From the IMG/VR virus record IMGVR_UViG_3300049617_000455, positions 1 to 28,238 of that record: DNA of 28,238 nt; one strand, given 5' to 3'. The notes beneath the pieces are model-generated. The model was not told the DNA's origin and made no database searches. It worked only from the letters and a program-made list of their open reading frames with translations. A program made the position numbers and the translations under genes. This DNA comes from a virus. Below, in pieces: positions 7,959 through 14,870 of the stretch (the stretch's first letter is position 1; each line of letters opens with the position of its first letter).

Positions 7959-8789
7959 ATGGCCGATCAATCGGATGTGGAGAGCGCACTGGTGGGGGTC
8001 ATCTCGGCCGTTCTGTATCCGCAGGGGGTGGCAGGGCCGAGCCTGCCGGGGCCGCTGTGTCGCGTGTATCGCGGCTGGCCGAATGCCGCGGCGCTGGATG
8101 CCGATCTGGCGGCGGGTGTTCTGAACGTGACGGTCTTCCCGCAGCCTGGGCATGCGGCGAATACGACGCGTTGGGCCACGGAGACGGAAATTCCTGCGCC
8201 GGTTCTGCCGCAGCTCAACGTATCAGTATCGGGGACGAGCGCTACCTTTTCAGGTAGCGCCGTGGCAGGGCAGATTGCCGGGCTGCTGGTTGACGGGATT
8301 GCGGTGGTGCACCGGACGACGTTGGCCGATACGCCGGCGCTGGTGGCTGCCGTGCTGGCCAGCCAGATACGCACCCAGCGGATTGCGCTGCTGGCCGGGA
8401 CATCGGTGACGGTGCCAGGGGTTGGGCTTCTGCTCGGCCGGGTGGTGGCGGATCAGACGACCGTGGTTGCAACACGACGGCAGCGGCAGGGGTTTCGGAT
8501 CACCTTCTGGTGCCCGGATCCGGCAAGCCGTGACGTGGTGACCGCCACCGTGGATTCGGCCCTTTCGGCGCAGACGTTTCTCCCATTGCCGGACGGGACG
8601 GCGGGGCGGCTGCGGTTCGCGTCCACATCGACATTCGATCAGAGCGAAGATGCCGGGCTGTATCGGCGCGATGTTGTCTACGACGTCGAGTATGCGACGA
8701 CGCTGACAAGTTTACTGCCGGAGATGATTTTTGGCGACCTTACGGTGGCGCCCGATGGCGGCACGGCCGCCCTGAGTCGGCTGGGATGA
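7959..8789 (+). CDS. Putative tail terminator / neck protein
   Basis: A 276-aa protein with a strong AGGAGG at 7947-7952, 6 bases before the chosen ATG; this fixes the start over the longer open frame. The N-terminus is helical (DVESALVGVISAVLYPQG). The protein then has ALDADLAAGVLNVTVFPQPG, a segment around LVDGIAVVHRTTLADTPALVAAVLAS, and a C-terminal block with RRQRQGFRITFWCPDPASRD, FLPLPDGTAGRLRFAS and LYRRDVVYDVEYATT. This last block resembles tail-terminator proteins, which cap the tail tube and sheath and join head to tail. Location immediately before the sheath genes agrees. The call is from fold-like pattern and context only. Confidence 0.55.
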   Translation: MADQSDVESALVGVISAVLYPQGVAGPSLPGPLCRVYRGWPNAAALDADLAAGVLNVTVFPQPGHAANTTRWATETEIPAPVLPQLNVSVSGTSATFSGSAVAGQIAGLLVDGIAVVHRTTLADTPALVAAVLASQIRTQRIALLAGTSVTVPGVGLLLGRVVADQTTVVATRRQRQGFRITFWCPDPASRDVVTATVDSALSAQTFLPLPDGTAGRLRFASTSTFDQSEDAGLYRRDVVYDVEYATTLTSLLPEMIFGDLTVAPDGGTAALSRLG

Positions 8790-8802
8790 TGAGGCTTGGA
8801 AG

Positions 8803-8955
8803 ATGGGGAAAGACATGAATTTTCATCTGGTGGTTGTCCGCGCCTTCGCAGCATACGCGAAGGGCTGCGTGCTGACCGACGCAGCTGAGATGAGTGCCGT
8901 GCTGGCCGGAGAATTCTCGCGCCACGTGGTGCGGGTTCTGGTGAAAGGAGCCTGA
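8803..8955 (+). CDS. Small 50-aa protein upstream of the sheath gene
   Basis: A 50-codon gene between the putative terminator and the sheath gene. It reads MGKDMNFHLVVVRAF, then CVLTDAAEMSAVLAGE, then RHVVRVLVKGA before TGA at 8953-8955. GAGG at 8791-8794 is 8 bases before ATG 8803; a second ATG at 8815 also has GGGGAAAG upstream and would give 46 aa. The stop is 3 bases before the sheath ATG and its end supplies the sheath ribosome binding site. Mu-like phages carry a comparably tiny protein (DUF2635-type) just before the sheath; whether this one is related is unproven. The DAAEMSAVLAGE...RHVVRV pattern looks like a real fold. Confidence 0.65.
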   Translation: MGKDMNFHLVVVRAFAAYAKGCVLTDAAEMSAVLAGEFSRHVVRVLVKGA

Positions 8956-8958
8956 GCC

Positions 8959-10530
8959 ATGCCGATTGTTCAGCAAGGCAACATCAACACCACCGCGCTG
9001 GTGGTTCCCGATCTGTATGTCCAGATCGTTCCGCCGCAGAATCTGGTTCTGAACGGTGTGCCGACCGATGTGGTCGGCATGGTCGGCACGGCGAGCTGGG
9101 GCCCCGTGGGGCAGCCGGTGATTATTGCCACGATGGCGGACTACGCGCGCAATTTCGGCCCTTTGCTGGGGCGGAAATACGATATGGGTACGCAGGTGGC
9201 GACGGCCGTGCAGCAGGGGGCTGCGAATTTTCGCTGCGTTCGGGCGAGCGATGGGACAGATATGGCGGCGGCCTTCGAGGTGCCGTCGACGACTCTGGTG
9301 CTGACGGCGCTCTATTCGGGCAGCCTGGGCAACCAGATCGTCGTGACGCTCACCACCGGATCGAAAGGCGGCACGTGGCGGCTGACGGTCGCACTGCCCG
9401 GACTCCAGCCGGAGGTTTTCGACAATCTCGGCGGTACGGGCACGGCATTCTGGTCCGGGCTTGCCGCAGCGGTGAACACCGGACAGGGGCCGCAGCGTGG
9501 GCCGAGCCAGATATTGGTGGCGCGTGACGGGGGCACCACGACGGCGCCGGCGGCGTTCAGCTGGCCGTTCACCACGGGTATCCAGGGCAGCGACGGCGCG
9601 ACCGCGGCGAGCGCAATGACGCTGGTAGGCGTTGACACGATTCCGCGTCAGGGCATGTACGCCTTGCGCGGGCAGGGATGCAGCATCGGGGTTCTCGCCG
9701 ACGCGGATGATGCCACGCAGTATACGACGCAGGCCGGGTTCGGCTTGTCCGAAGGTCTGTATATGATCCTGACCGGCCCAGCCGGGGACGGGATCGGCAA
9801 CGCCGTTGCGGCCAAGCAGAGTGCGGGGCTGGATTCCTATGCCTGCAAGCTGATGTTCGGAGACTGGATCTGGTGGAATGACCAGGTGAACCAGACATTG
9901 CGGGTGGTGAGTCCACAGGGATTCGTCGCCGGGCGCCTGGCGAACCTCTCCCCGGAGCAGTCGAGTTTGAACAAGCCGCTTTATGGTGTCGTGGGGAGCC
10001 AGAAATCCGGGACTCCGGGTTCGGGGCAGAGCACGTCGTATTCGGCGGCTGAACTGGGCGCTCTGCTGCAGTCGGGCATCGACGTGATTGCCAATCCGCA
10101 GCCGGCGGGCAGCTTCTGGGGTGTGCGGGGTGGACATAATGCCTCGAGCAACGCGGCCGCGAATGGCGACAACTATACCCGGATGACGAACTACATTGCC
10201 GCCACGCTGGCGGCCGGGATGGGGCAGTATGTCGGCCAGGTGATCAATACGAATCTGTTCCGGCGAATACGAGCGACCCAGCTGAGCTTTCTCGCAAACA
10301 TGCTGAGCCAGGGCATGCTCGGCAGCACCGATGGCAGCCTGCCATTCAGCGTGATCTGCGACATCAGCAACAATCCGCTCTCGCGCACCGGGCTGGGATA
10401 CGTGCAGTCCGACGCTCAGATTCAGTATCAGGCTATCAACGAGAAGTTCATCGTGAACATGGAAGGCGGCCAGACCGTTCAGGTGGAGCGGCAAACTCTG
10501 CCGAACGCTGCCGGCGGATTGGCGGCGTAA
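8959..10530 (+). CDS. Contractile tail sheath protein
   Basis: A 523-aa protein of ordinary sheath length, with GGAG 8 bases upstream. Sheath subunits wrap the tube and contract to drive it through the host envelope. The N-terminus has GVPTDVVGMVGTASWGPVGQPVII and FGPLLGRKYDMGTQVATAVQQGAANFRCVR, the standard opening of Mu gpL-like sheaths. The C-terminal part has NYTRMTNYIAATLAAGMGQYVGQ, NTNLFRRIRATQLSFLANMLSQGMLG and a final beta hairpin INEKFIVNMEGGQTVQVERQ, which builds the handshake with neighbouring subunits. A variable, beta-rich insertion lies around residues 110-225. The presence of this gene makes the particle a myovirus rather than a siphovirus. Confidence 0.93.
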   Translation: MPIVQQGNINTTALVVPDLYVQIVPPQNLVLNGVPTDVVGMVGTASWGPVGQPVIIATMADYARNFGPLLGRKYDMGTQVATAVQQGAANFRCVRASDGTDMAAAFEVPSTTLVLTALYSGSLGNQIVVTLTTGSKGGTWRLTVALPGLQPEVFDNLGGTGTAFWSGLAAAVNTGQGPQRGPSQILVARDGGTTTAPAAFSWPFTTGIQGSDGATAASAMTLVGVDTIPRQGMYALRGQGCSIGVLADADDATQYTTQAGFGLSEGLYMILTGPAGDGIGNAVAAKQSAGLDSYACKLMFGDWIWWNDQVNQTLRVVSPQGFVAGRLANLSPEQSSLNKPLYGVVGSQKSGTPGSGQSTSYSAAELGALLQSGIDVIANPQPAGSFWGVRGGHNASSNAAANGDNYTRMTNYIAATLAAGMGQYVGQVINTNLFRRIRATQLSFLANMLSQGMLGSTDGSLPFSVICDISNNPLSRTGLGYVQSDAQIQYQAINEKFIVNMEGGQTVQVERQTLPNAAGGLAA

Positions 10531-10542
10531 GGAGACCATCCA

Positions 10543-10971
10543 ATGGCAAGCAACACATTTTCGGTCGGGCGGGACTGCCAGCTGGTGGTGATGGGGCCGT
10601 TCGGGCGGGTCGATCTGACGCATGTGACAGGATTTGAGAGCCGCCAGGTGACGGCGGCGATCCGGGTGGACCGGATCGACGGTGTTCAGCTTGCGGCGGA
10701 GCTTCCCAAAGGATGGGATGGCAGCTTCGAACTGGAGCGAGGAAGCTCGGCGGCCGATGACTTCATTGCGGCGATCGAGGCCGCGTTTTTTGCCGGCAGT
10801 GCTGTGCCTTCGGGGACGCTCTATCAATATGTCTCGGAGACCGACGGCTCGACCTCGACTTATCAGTACGATGGCGCAGCATTCAAGCTTTCCCAGGCAG
10901 GGGCATGGAGGGGCGACCAGAGTGTCAAACAGAAGCTGGATTTCTTTGCCAGTACGCGTAAGCGAATCTGA
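10543..10971 (+). CDS. Tail tube protein
   Basis: A 142-aa protein following the sheath gene by 12 bases, with AAGGAG 8 bases before its ATG. Position, size and the beta-rich sequence fit the inner tube subunit of contractile tails (Mu gpM / P2 FII type). Visible segments are FSVGRDCQLVVMGPFGRVDLTHVTGFES, VDRIDGVQLAAELPKGWDGSFELERGS, and LYQYVSETDGSTSTYQYDGAAFKLS, with a final KQKLDFFASTRKRI. The stop overlaps the next start as TGATG, so the chaperone gene is translationally coupled to it. Confidence 0.85.
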   Translation: MASNTFSVGRDCQLVVMGPFGRVDLTHVTGFESRQVTAAIRVDRIDGVQLAAELPKGWDGSFELERGSSAADDFIAAIEAAFFAGSAVPSGTLYQYVSETDGSTSTYQYDGAAFKLSQAGAWRGDQSVKQKLDFFASTRKRI

Positions 10972-11312
10972 TGCAGACACCATCGGAACGGATCGTGGCG
11001 GCAGCGGCAGCCGGTGAGGCCGTGACGGATGGCCTGGGGCGAGTGCTGGTGCTGCGCCGACCGACGGCGCTCGATCGGCTGCGGCTGTTCAAGGCGGCGG
11101 GCCCGGTGCTGGCCGGTAATCCACCGTGGCTCGGTATGGCCGTGGTGGCGTGCAGTGTGGTGGCGATCGACGACGTGCCGGTTCCTGCGCCTGCCAATGA
11201 GATGCAGATCGAGGCGCTGGTGGCACGGCTGGGCGATGCAGGTATCACGGCGGCGGCGGCGGTGCTCGCTGTGGCGGCCACGCCGGTTGACGACAATCTC
11301 GCAAAAAACTGA
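10971..11312 (+). CDS. Tail assembly chaperone, short (G-type) product
   Basis: The zero-frame product is 113 aa, ending AATPVDDNLAKN at TGA 11310-11312. It starts in a TGATG overlap with the tube gene. The body has ERIVAAAAAGEAVTDGLGRVLVLRRPTALDRLRLFKAAGP, a pattern found in tail assembly chaperones, and a helical middle with IEALVARLGDAGITAAAAVLAV. In tailed phages the G protein coats the tape measure and helps the tube polymerise. The gene's last codons, GCA AAA AAC, form a slippery heptamer that gives a longer product (see 10971-11482). Confidence 0.8.
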   Translation: MQTPSERIVAAAAAGEAVTDGLGRVLVLRRPTALDRLRLFKAAGPVLAGNPPWLGMAVVACSVVAIDDVPVPAPANEMQIEALVARLGDAGITAAAAVLAVAATPVDDNLAKN

Positions 11313-11482
11313 GTCGGCACCCCGATCTGGTCGATTGCCTGTACCTGTGCCGGAACGGGGTGCCTTTCGATGTGGCCTTCAGCCTGCCGGAGGATGAGCG
11401 GTTGGGGTGGGTGGTGGCACTTGGGCGAATGGATGGCGGAGAATTTGATTTCGCAGCCATGGAGTGGAGGGAGCGCCAATGA
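10971..11482 (+). CDS. Tail assembly chaperone, -1 frameshift (GT-type) product
   Basis: A -1 slip at A AAA AAC (11303-11309) bypasses the TGA at 11310 and adds 57 residues read from 11309, giving a 170-aa fusion. The added part begins LSRHPDLVDCLYLCRNG, continues PFDVAFSLPEDERLGW and ends MEWRERQ at TGA 11480-11482. The extension has no start codon or ribosome binding site of its own, stays open to a stop that overlaps the next ATG as ATGA, and reads like protein. These are the hallmarks of the G/GT arrangement conserved in many tailed phages, where GT recruits tube subunits to the tape measure. Frameshift efficiency cannot be judged from sequence. Confidence 0.85.
11303..11364 (+). promoter_or_regulatory. 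Programmed -1 frameshift signal: slippery heptamer plus hairpin
   Basis: The heptamer A AAA AAC (11303-11309) is in the X XXY YYZ register of the zero frame. After a 6-base spacer, GGCACCCCG (11316-11324) pairs perfectly with CGGGGTGCC (11356-11364). Inside it, after an A-A mismatch, TCTGG (11326-11330) pairs with CCGGA (11350-11354) with one G-U. That makes a stem of about 14 pairs at the canonical spacing for stalling a ribosome over the slip site. The TGA immediately after the heptamer may add to the pause. Confidence 0.85.
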
Positions 11483-11754
11483 GAAGCCCGCCTGTCGGTG
11501 AGATTGTGCGGGCGGCGCTGTTGGCGGCCGGGCACGAGCTGGCTGCGTCATTGCGGGCAACGTATGGTGGCGTGGCGGTACGGGTGACGGAGGATGAAGC
11601 AGGGGTGGTTGTGGCAACTTCCGATCCTGGCCTGAATGCCCGACATCGGGGTTTGCCGGGTGCACCGCCGCAGGCAGTTCTGGGCGATGTGGCACAGCAT
11701 GGGACTTACGTTCTGCAAAGTGTCGCGGCGGCACTGGAAGATGGGTTGGCATAA
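11479..11754 (+). CDS. Hypothetical 91-aa tail protein
   Basis: ATG 11479 is chosen over the upstream in-frame GTG because GGAGGGAG (11466-11473) lies 5 bases before it and because it overlaps the stop of the frameshift product as ATGA. The N-terminus is helical (VGEIVRAALLAAGHELAASLRATYGG). It is followed by a beta-like stretch VAVRVTEDEAGVVVATSDPG and a helical end, YVLQSVAAALEDGLA. I do not recognise the family with confidence. Its place between the chaperone and the tape-measure candidate suggests a tail assembly or completion role. The stop overlaps the next ATG as TAATG. Confidence 0.6.
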   Translation: MRSPPVGEIVRAALLAAGHELAASLRATYGGVAVRVTEDEAGVVVATSDPGLNARHRGLPGAPPQAVLGDVAQHGTYVLQSVAAALEDGLA

Positions 11755-12692
11755 TGGAGCAAGTCCACACGATCGGAATTCGTCTGGCTTTGGACGATGG
11801 TGTTTCGGCCGGCATGGAACTGATGGCGGCAGAGATGAATGCATTGGAACGGGCGTTGGCTGGGCTGGAGCGCAATGGCGCCGCGGCCCGCGTGCGTATG
11901 GCCGACGTGGCGCCTGCGGTTGAGCCGACGCTGGTCGCGATGCCTGAGAGTTCGGTCCCAGCTTCGGCGCCATCGCGCGTGCGAGAGCCGGCTTTGGTGC
12001 CTTTGCCACGCGCTGCACCCCCGGTGGCTCCGACGATGACTGAACGCGCTGATGTGGCCAAGTCTCCCTCAGTGGCCAGGCCGGCGAGCCTCGTGCGGGT
12101 GATGGTGCCGACGCAGGCGCAGGTCCCGCCGGCGCGGCCAAAGCCGCCTATTGCTGAGCGGGCGGTATCGGCGCCATTGCCGGCGATCGCGGCACCGGTG
12201 ATGCCTGCGTTTCCCAAGGTGCAGGTTTTCGCGTCTGGACCAGAGACGGTTCGCCCCGTCACGGCGCCCTCTCCGGTGTCGGCGCGGGCAGCGCCGCAAG
12301 CGTCGCCACAGAGGTCTGTCATATCGGCCGAACTGGTTGCGCGGCGTTCGGTTCAACGGTGGCCGGATGGGCCCGTTGAGGTGTTACCCGCGGCTCCCGT
12401 GTGGAACCCACCGAAGCCGCCTCAGCCTCGGCCGGCGGCCTCGGGTGCAGTGGATCAGAAAAGCGCCATGCGCGACGCGGTTGTTATGACGCCACCCCGG
12501 CCGATGGCACCACCGCCGGCGCCGGAGGGGCGAGGTGGGCCGATGGGTGGGGACGTGTTTCTCGACGGGGTGAAGCTAGGTCACTGGGTGGTGAACACGC
12601 TTGGACGCATGGCGTCTCGCCCGCAAGGCGGCGCGACCGCATTCGACCCTCGGATGAGCATTGCCTGGCCGGGAACCTTGCAGGGGGGATGA
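11754..12692 (+). CDS. Tape-measure-position protein, short and Pro/Ala-rich
   Basis: The 312-aa protein sits exactly where the tape measure belongs: after the G/GT chaperone and before the gpU-, gpX- and gpD-type genes. It is far shorter than usual (P2 and Mu tape measures are roughly 700-800 aa). Residues 1-45 look helical (MELMAAEMNALERALAGLERN). Residues about 50-260 are dominated by Pro, Ala, Val and Arg, with many PP and PxP pairs and no coiled coil or membrane segment, so they are probably disordered or extended. The last 52 residues look folded: GGDVFLDGVKLGHWVVNTLGRMASRP, then FDPRMSIAWPG. The start overlaps the previous stop. Either this is a reduced tape measure setting a very short tail, or the true tape measure has been lost or replaced. 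Context is strong; the molecular role is inferred. Confidence 0.6.
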   Translation: MEQVHTIGIRLALDDGVSAGMELMAAEMNALERALAGLERNGAAARVRMADVAPAVEPTLVAMPESSVPASAPSRVREPALVPLPRAAPPVAPTMTERADVAKSPSVARPASLVRVMVPTQAQVPPARPKPPIAERAVSAPLPAIAAPVMPAFPKVQVFASGPETVRPVTAPSPVSARAAPQASPQRSVISAELVARRSVQRWPDGPVEVLPAAPVWNPPKPPQPRPAASGAVDQKSAMRDAVVMTPPRPMAPPPAPEGRGGPMGGDVFLDGVKLGHWVVNTLGRMASRPQGGATAFDPRMSIAWPGTLQGG

Positions 12693-12695
12693 GCA

Positions 12696-13400
12696 ATGGC
12701 GACGAACCTCGTATTGGGGGGTGTGCTGTTCCAGAGCTTCGAACTGCCCGAGCGGATCGACTGGGGTGGGGCGCAGCGCCTCGCCCTCCACCGGCTTCCT
12801 GGGGGTGGTCGCGTGATCGATGCGATGGGGCGCGACGATGGGCGCATCACCTGGTCGGGCGTGTTCAGCGGGCCGGATGCCGGCGACCGGGCGCGACTGA
12901 TCGATCTGATGAGGGCCGCCGGGAACGTGCTACCATTAAGCTGGGATAGTTTTTTTTACTCCGCGGTGATCGACAGTTTCCGTGCGGAATATGCGCAGCT
13001 GAACTGGATACCGTATCGGATCAGTTGCACTGTGCTGCGCGACGAGGCGCAGTCCGTGGTGACGGCGGCTCTTTCGCTCGGCACCGCGGCATTGAGCGAT
13101 CTGGCGGCGGCTGGTGGCGCTGGCGTTGATGTTTCGGCAGCGACAGCGGCGGTTGGCGCGACGGGAGCGACCATACGGGGCAGTACAGCCTATGGTGCAG
13201 CGGTGCTCGCGGTGGGTGACGTTGCAGCTTCACTTGATTCGGCGGTGTCTGGCGGCGAGGCGGCCCTGGTTGCGGCTGATGTTGCGAGCTCAGCGGGGCT
13301 TGAGCAGGCGGCTGCGATCTGTGGGCAACTCGCCGGACTCGTGGCGGCACGCGGATTCGTGGAGCGTGTTTCAGTCAATTTGGCAAATGCGAGCACCTGA
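12696..13400 (+). CDS. gpU-like tail protein with Ala-rich C-terminal extension
   Basis: A 234-aa protein starting 3 bases after the preceding stop. Residues 1-115 form the recognisable part: GGVLFQSFELPERIDWGG, VIDAMGRDDGRITWSGVFSGPDA, LIDLMRAAGNVLPLSWDSF and IPYRISCTVLRDEA. This order resembles P2 gpU-type tail proteins (a beta domain then a 'change in position, then value' helix) and phage baseplate proteins adjoining the hub. Residues 120-234 are rich in Ala, Gly and Val, helical and repetitive (AATAAVGATGATIRG, LVAADVASSAGLEQAAAICGQLAGL). This half is unlike gpU and may be a helical bundle or a tape-measure-like segment. The function is inferred from pattern and place. Confidence 0.55.
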   Translation: MATNLVLGGVLFQSFELPERIDWGGAQRLALHRLPGGGRVIDAMGRDDGRITWSGVFSGPDAGDRARLIDLMRAAGNVLPLSWDSFFYSAVIDSFRAEYAQLNWIPYRISCTVLRDEAQSVVTAALSLGTAALSDLAAAGGAGVDVSAATAAVGATGATIRGSTAYGAAVLAVGDVAASLDSAVSGGEAALVAADVASSAGLEQAAAICGQLAGLVAARGFVERVSVNLANAST

Positions 13401-13653
13401 GCGACCGTTTCGTCACGCCACCAATTTGGCGGGCTGTTGTGCGATTGTGATGATCACGAGGCAGTTCGCCACGTCGCTTCGGTTCCCGACAAACACGTGA
13501 GTTTATCGCAGTCTTGAGGATGATCGCTTCTGACAGGCGAAGCGGTTCTTTTTCTCGTGATTTGTTTCGGAGAGCAATTTCATCGTCCGGTTGGTTCGAC
13601 CCAAAACGATATTGTTCCCAGCGAGTTCTCAAAACGTTTCTAGCGGGGGCGCG
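13401..13653. other. 253-base low-GC gap inside the tail operon
   Basis: Neighbouring genes overlap or abut, but here the operon is interrupted by a clearly AT-richer stretch with no convincing ORF. A small hairpin, CGCCA-ccaatt-TGGCG, lies at 13416-13431 just after the gpU-like stop, and a terminator-like hairpin at 13523-13553. No good promoter to restart transcription could be identified before the gpX gene. Confidence 0.6.
13523..13553 (+). terminator. Terminator-like hairpin inside the tail operon
   Basis: CGCTTC (13525-13530) and GAAGCG (13539-13544) form a 6-bp stem, extendable by a T-G and an A-T pair, with an 8-base loop. It is followed by TTCTTTTT (13546-13553). This matches a weak intrinsic terminator on the plus strand. 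Being in mid-operon it may attenuate expression, or be read through by an antiterminated polymerase. Confidence 0.45.
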
Positions 13654-13839
13654 ATGCAGAGCGTGACGGTGGCCGGCGGCAATCTGTTTGAGATTGCCGC
13701 CGCGGAACTCGGCGATGCCACGCAATGGCTGAGGATCGCCCAGCTCAACGGTATTTCAGATCCAATGCTCAGCGGCGTCGTGACTCTGTTGATTCCTGAT
13801 GCCGATCCGACGGCCGGCGGTGGGGTCGCTGCACAATGA
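13654..13839 (+). CDS. LysM-like tail protein X
   Basis: A 61-aa protein. The frame is open from 13591 but ATG 13654 begins the recognisable LysM-like motif: MQSVTVAGGNLFEIAAAELGDATQWLRIAQLNGISDP followed by LLIPD. The pattern of 'hydrophobic-T-V-x-x-G-D-x-L-x-x-I-A', 'W-x-x-I-A-x-x-N' and 'L-x-I-P' is that of P2 gpX / LysM modules, which sit by the baseplate hub and may touch peptidoglycan. It overlaps the next gene as ATGA, and gpX directly before gpD is the standard order. The upstream ribosome binding site is only a run of G (around 13644). Confidence 0.75.
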   Translation: MQSVTVAGGNLFEIAAAELGDATQWLRIAQLNGISDPMLSGVVTLLIPDADPTAGGGVAAQ

Positions 13840-14870
13840 GTTTTTCGGCGGCGGTACTCCGCCAACCCCGGTTGCTGGTTCTGGCCAACGGGGTTGCGTT
13901 ACCCGGCGTGCTCGATGCCGAGGTGGTCAACACCAGCCATTGCGGTGCCGACCGGTTTCACGTGCGCGCCGCCCTGGGTGCGGATTTCGTTGGCATGTCG
14001 ATGCTTGTGGATGATCCGTCGATCCGCGTGGAGGTGCAGGCCTCTCTGGATGGCGGGCAGAGTTTCGTTAGCCTGATCCAAGGCAGTGCCGATCAGCTGG
14101 AGCTCGATCCGATCGGTGGCTTGCTGGAACTGAGCGGGCGCGATGATTCGGCAGGGCTGATCGAGGCGCGAACCGGGGAGATTTTTGCCAACCGAACATC
14201 CAGCGAGATCGCCGGCCTGTTGGCTGGCCGGCATGGCCTGCTGGCCGATGTACAGGCGACGACAATGCCTGTGGGGCGCTATTGGCAACTCGAACACGAC
14301 AGCCTGGTATTGGACCAGTTCGGTCGGAACACCACGGAATGGGACCTCCTGGTCATGCTTGCGCGGCAGGAGGGTTTCGACGTTTGGGTCGGCGGCGGAA
14401 CGCTGCATTTTCGGCCACCGGACGCAGGCACCGCACCGGTTGTGTCACTTGGGCCCGGCGATATGGTGGCGCTGCGGCTCGATCGGACGCTGACGCTTGC
14501 GGCGAGCATTTCGGTGACGGTAAAAAGCTGGAACAGTCTCAAAGGGGCGGCGACCACGACGACGGTACAGCGCAGCACGGGCGGTGTGGCGCGCAGCTAC
14601 GTCTATGTGGTGCCCAATCTGACACCTGAAGCCGCGCAATCCTTTGCCCAGTCCCGATTGAGTGAGCTGATCCAGCACGAGCGTGTGCTGGTCGCTGAGA
14701 TGCCTGGCGAACTCGTGTTGATGCCGCGCGACCGGATTGTGTTCGAAGGCAGTATGACGGGCTTCGACCAGAACTATGTGATCGACCGGGTGGAACGGCA
14801 GATCTCCATGGCGCAGGGGTTCACGCAGAGCGTGCATGCCAAGAGCAGCAATGCAGATGGGAGTGATTGA
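13836..14870 (+). CDS. Baseplate hub protein (late control gpD-like)
   Basis: A 344-aa protein of the P2 gpD / Mu gpP type, the trimeric hub that joins the tube to the central spike. Visible blocks are LVLANGVALPGVLDAEVVNTSHCGADRFHVRAAL, LIQGSADQLELDPIGGLLELSGRDDSAGLIE, EWDLLVMLARQEGFDVWVGGGTLHFRPP and LTLAASISVTVKSWNSLKG. The C-terminus has SFAQSRLSELIQHERVL and DQNYVIDRVERQIS. The SGRD-DSAGLI block followed by ARQEGFDVWV is characteristic of the family. The start overlaps gpX by ATGA and the stop overlaps gpV as TGATG, so three baseplate genes are coupled. Confidence 0.87.
   Translation: MSFSAAVLRQPRLLVLANGVALPGVLDAEVVNTSHCGADRFHVRAALGADFVGMSMLVDDPSIRVEVQASLDGGQSFVSLIQGSADQLELDPIGGLLELSGRDDSAGLIEARTGEIFANRTSSEIAGLLAGRHGLLADVQATTMPVGRYWQLEHDSLVLDQFGRNTTEWDLLVMLARQEGFDVWVGGGTLHFRPPDAGTAPVVSLGPGDMVALRLDRTLTLAASISVTVKSWNSLKGAATTTTVQRSTGGVARSYVYVVPNLTPEAAQSFAQSRLSELIQHERVLVAEMPGELVLMPRDRIVFEGSMTGFDQNYVIDRVERQISMAQGFTQSVHAKSSNADGSD

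Noticed and set aside
8740-10983. A 747-aa open frame on the minus strand opposite the sheath and tube genes
   Set aside because: The plus strand holds clear sheath and tube proteins. The antisense frame is long only because high-GC codon bias removes stops, and its product is Arg/His/Pro-rich with no family pattern.
11464-11478. GTG start 15 bases upstream of the 91-aa gene
   Set aside because: It lies within the Shine-Dalgarno region of ATG 11479, which also gives the ATGA overlap.
10925-12322. A 465-aa minus-strand frame opposite the chaperone and tape-measure candidate
   Set aside because: Low-complexity Thr/Ala/Gly composition; it mirrors the Pro/Ala-rich plus-strand gene, which has proper starts and overlaps with its neighbours.
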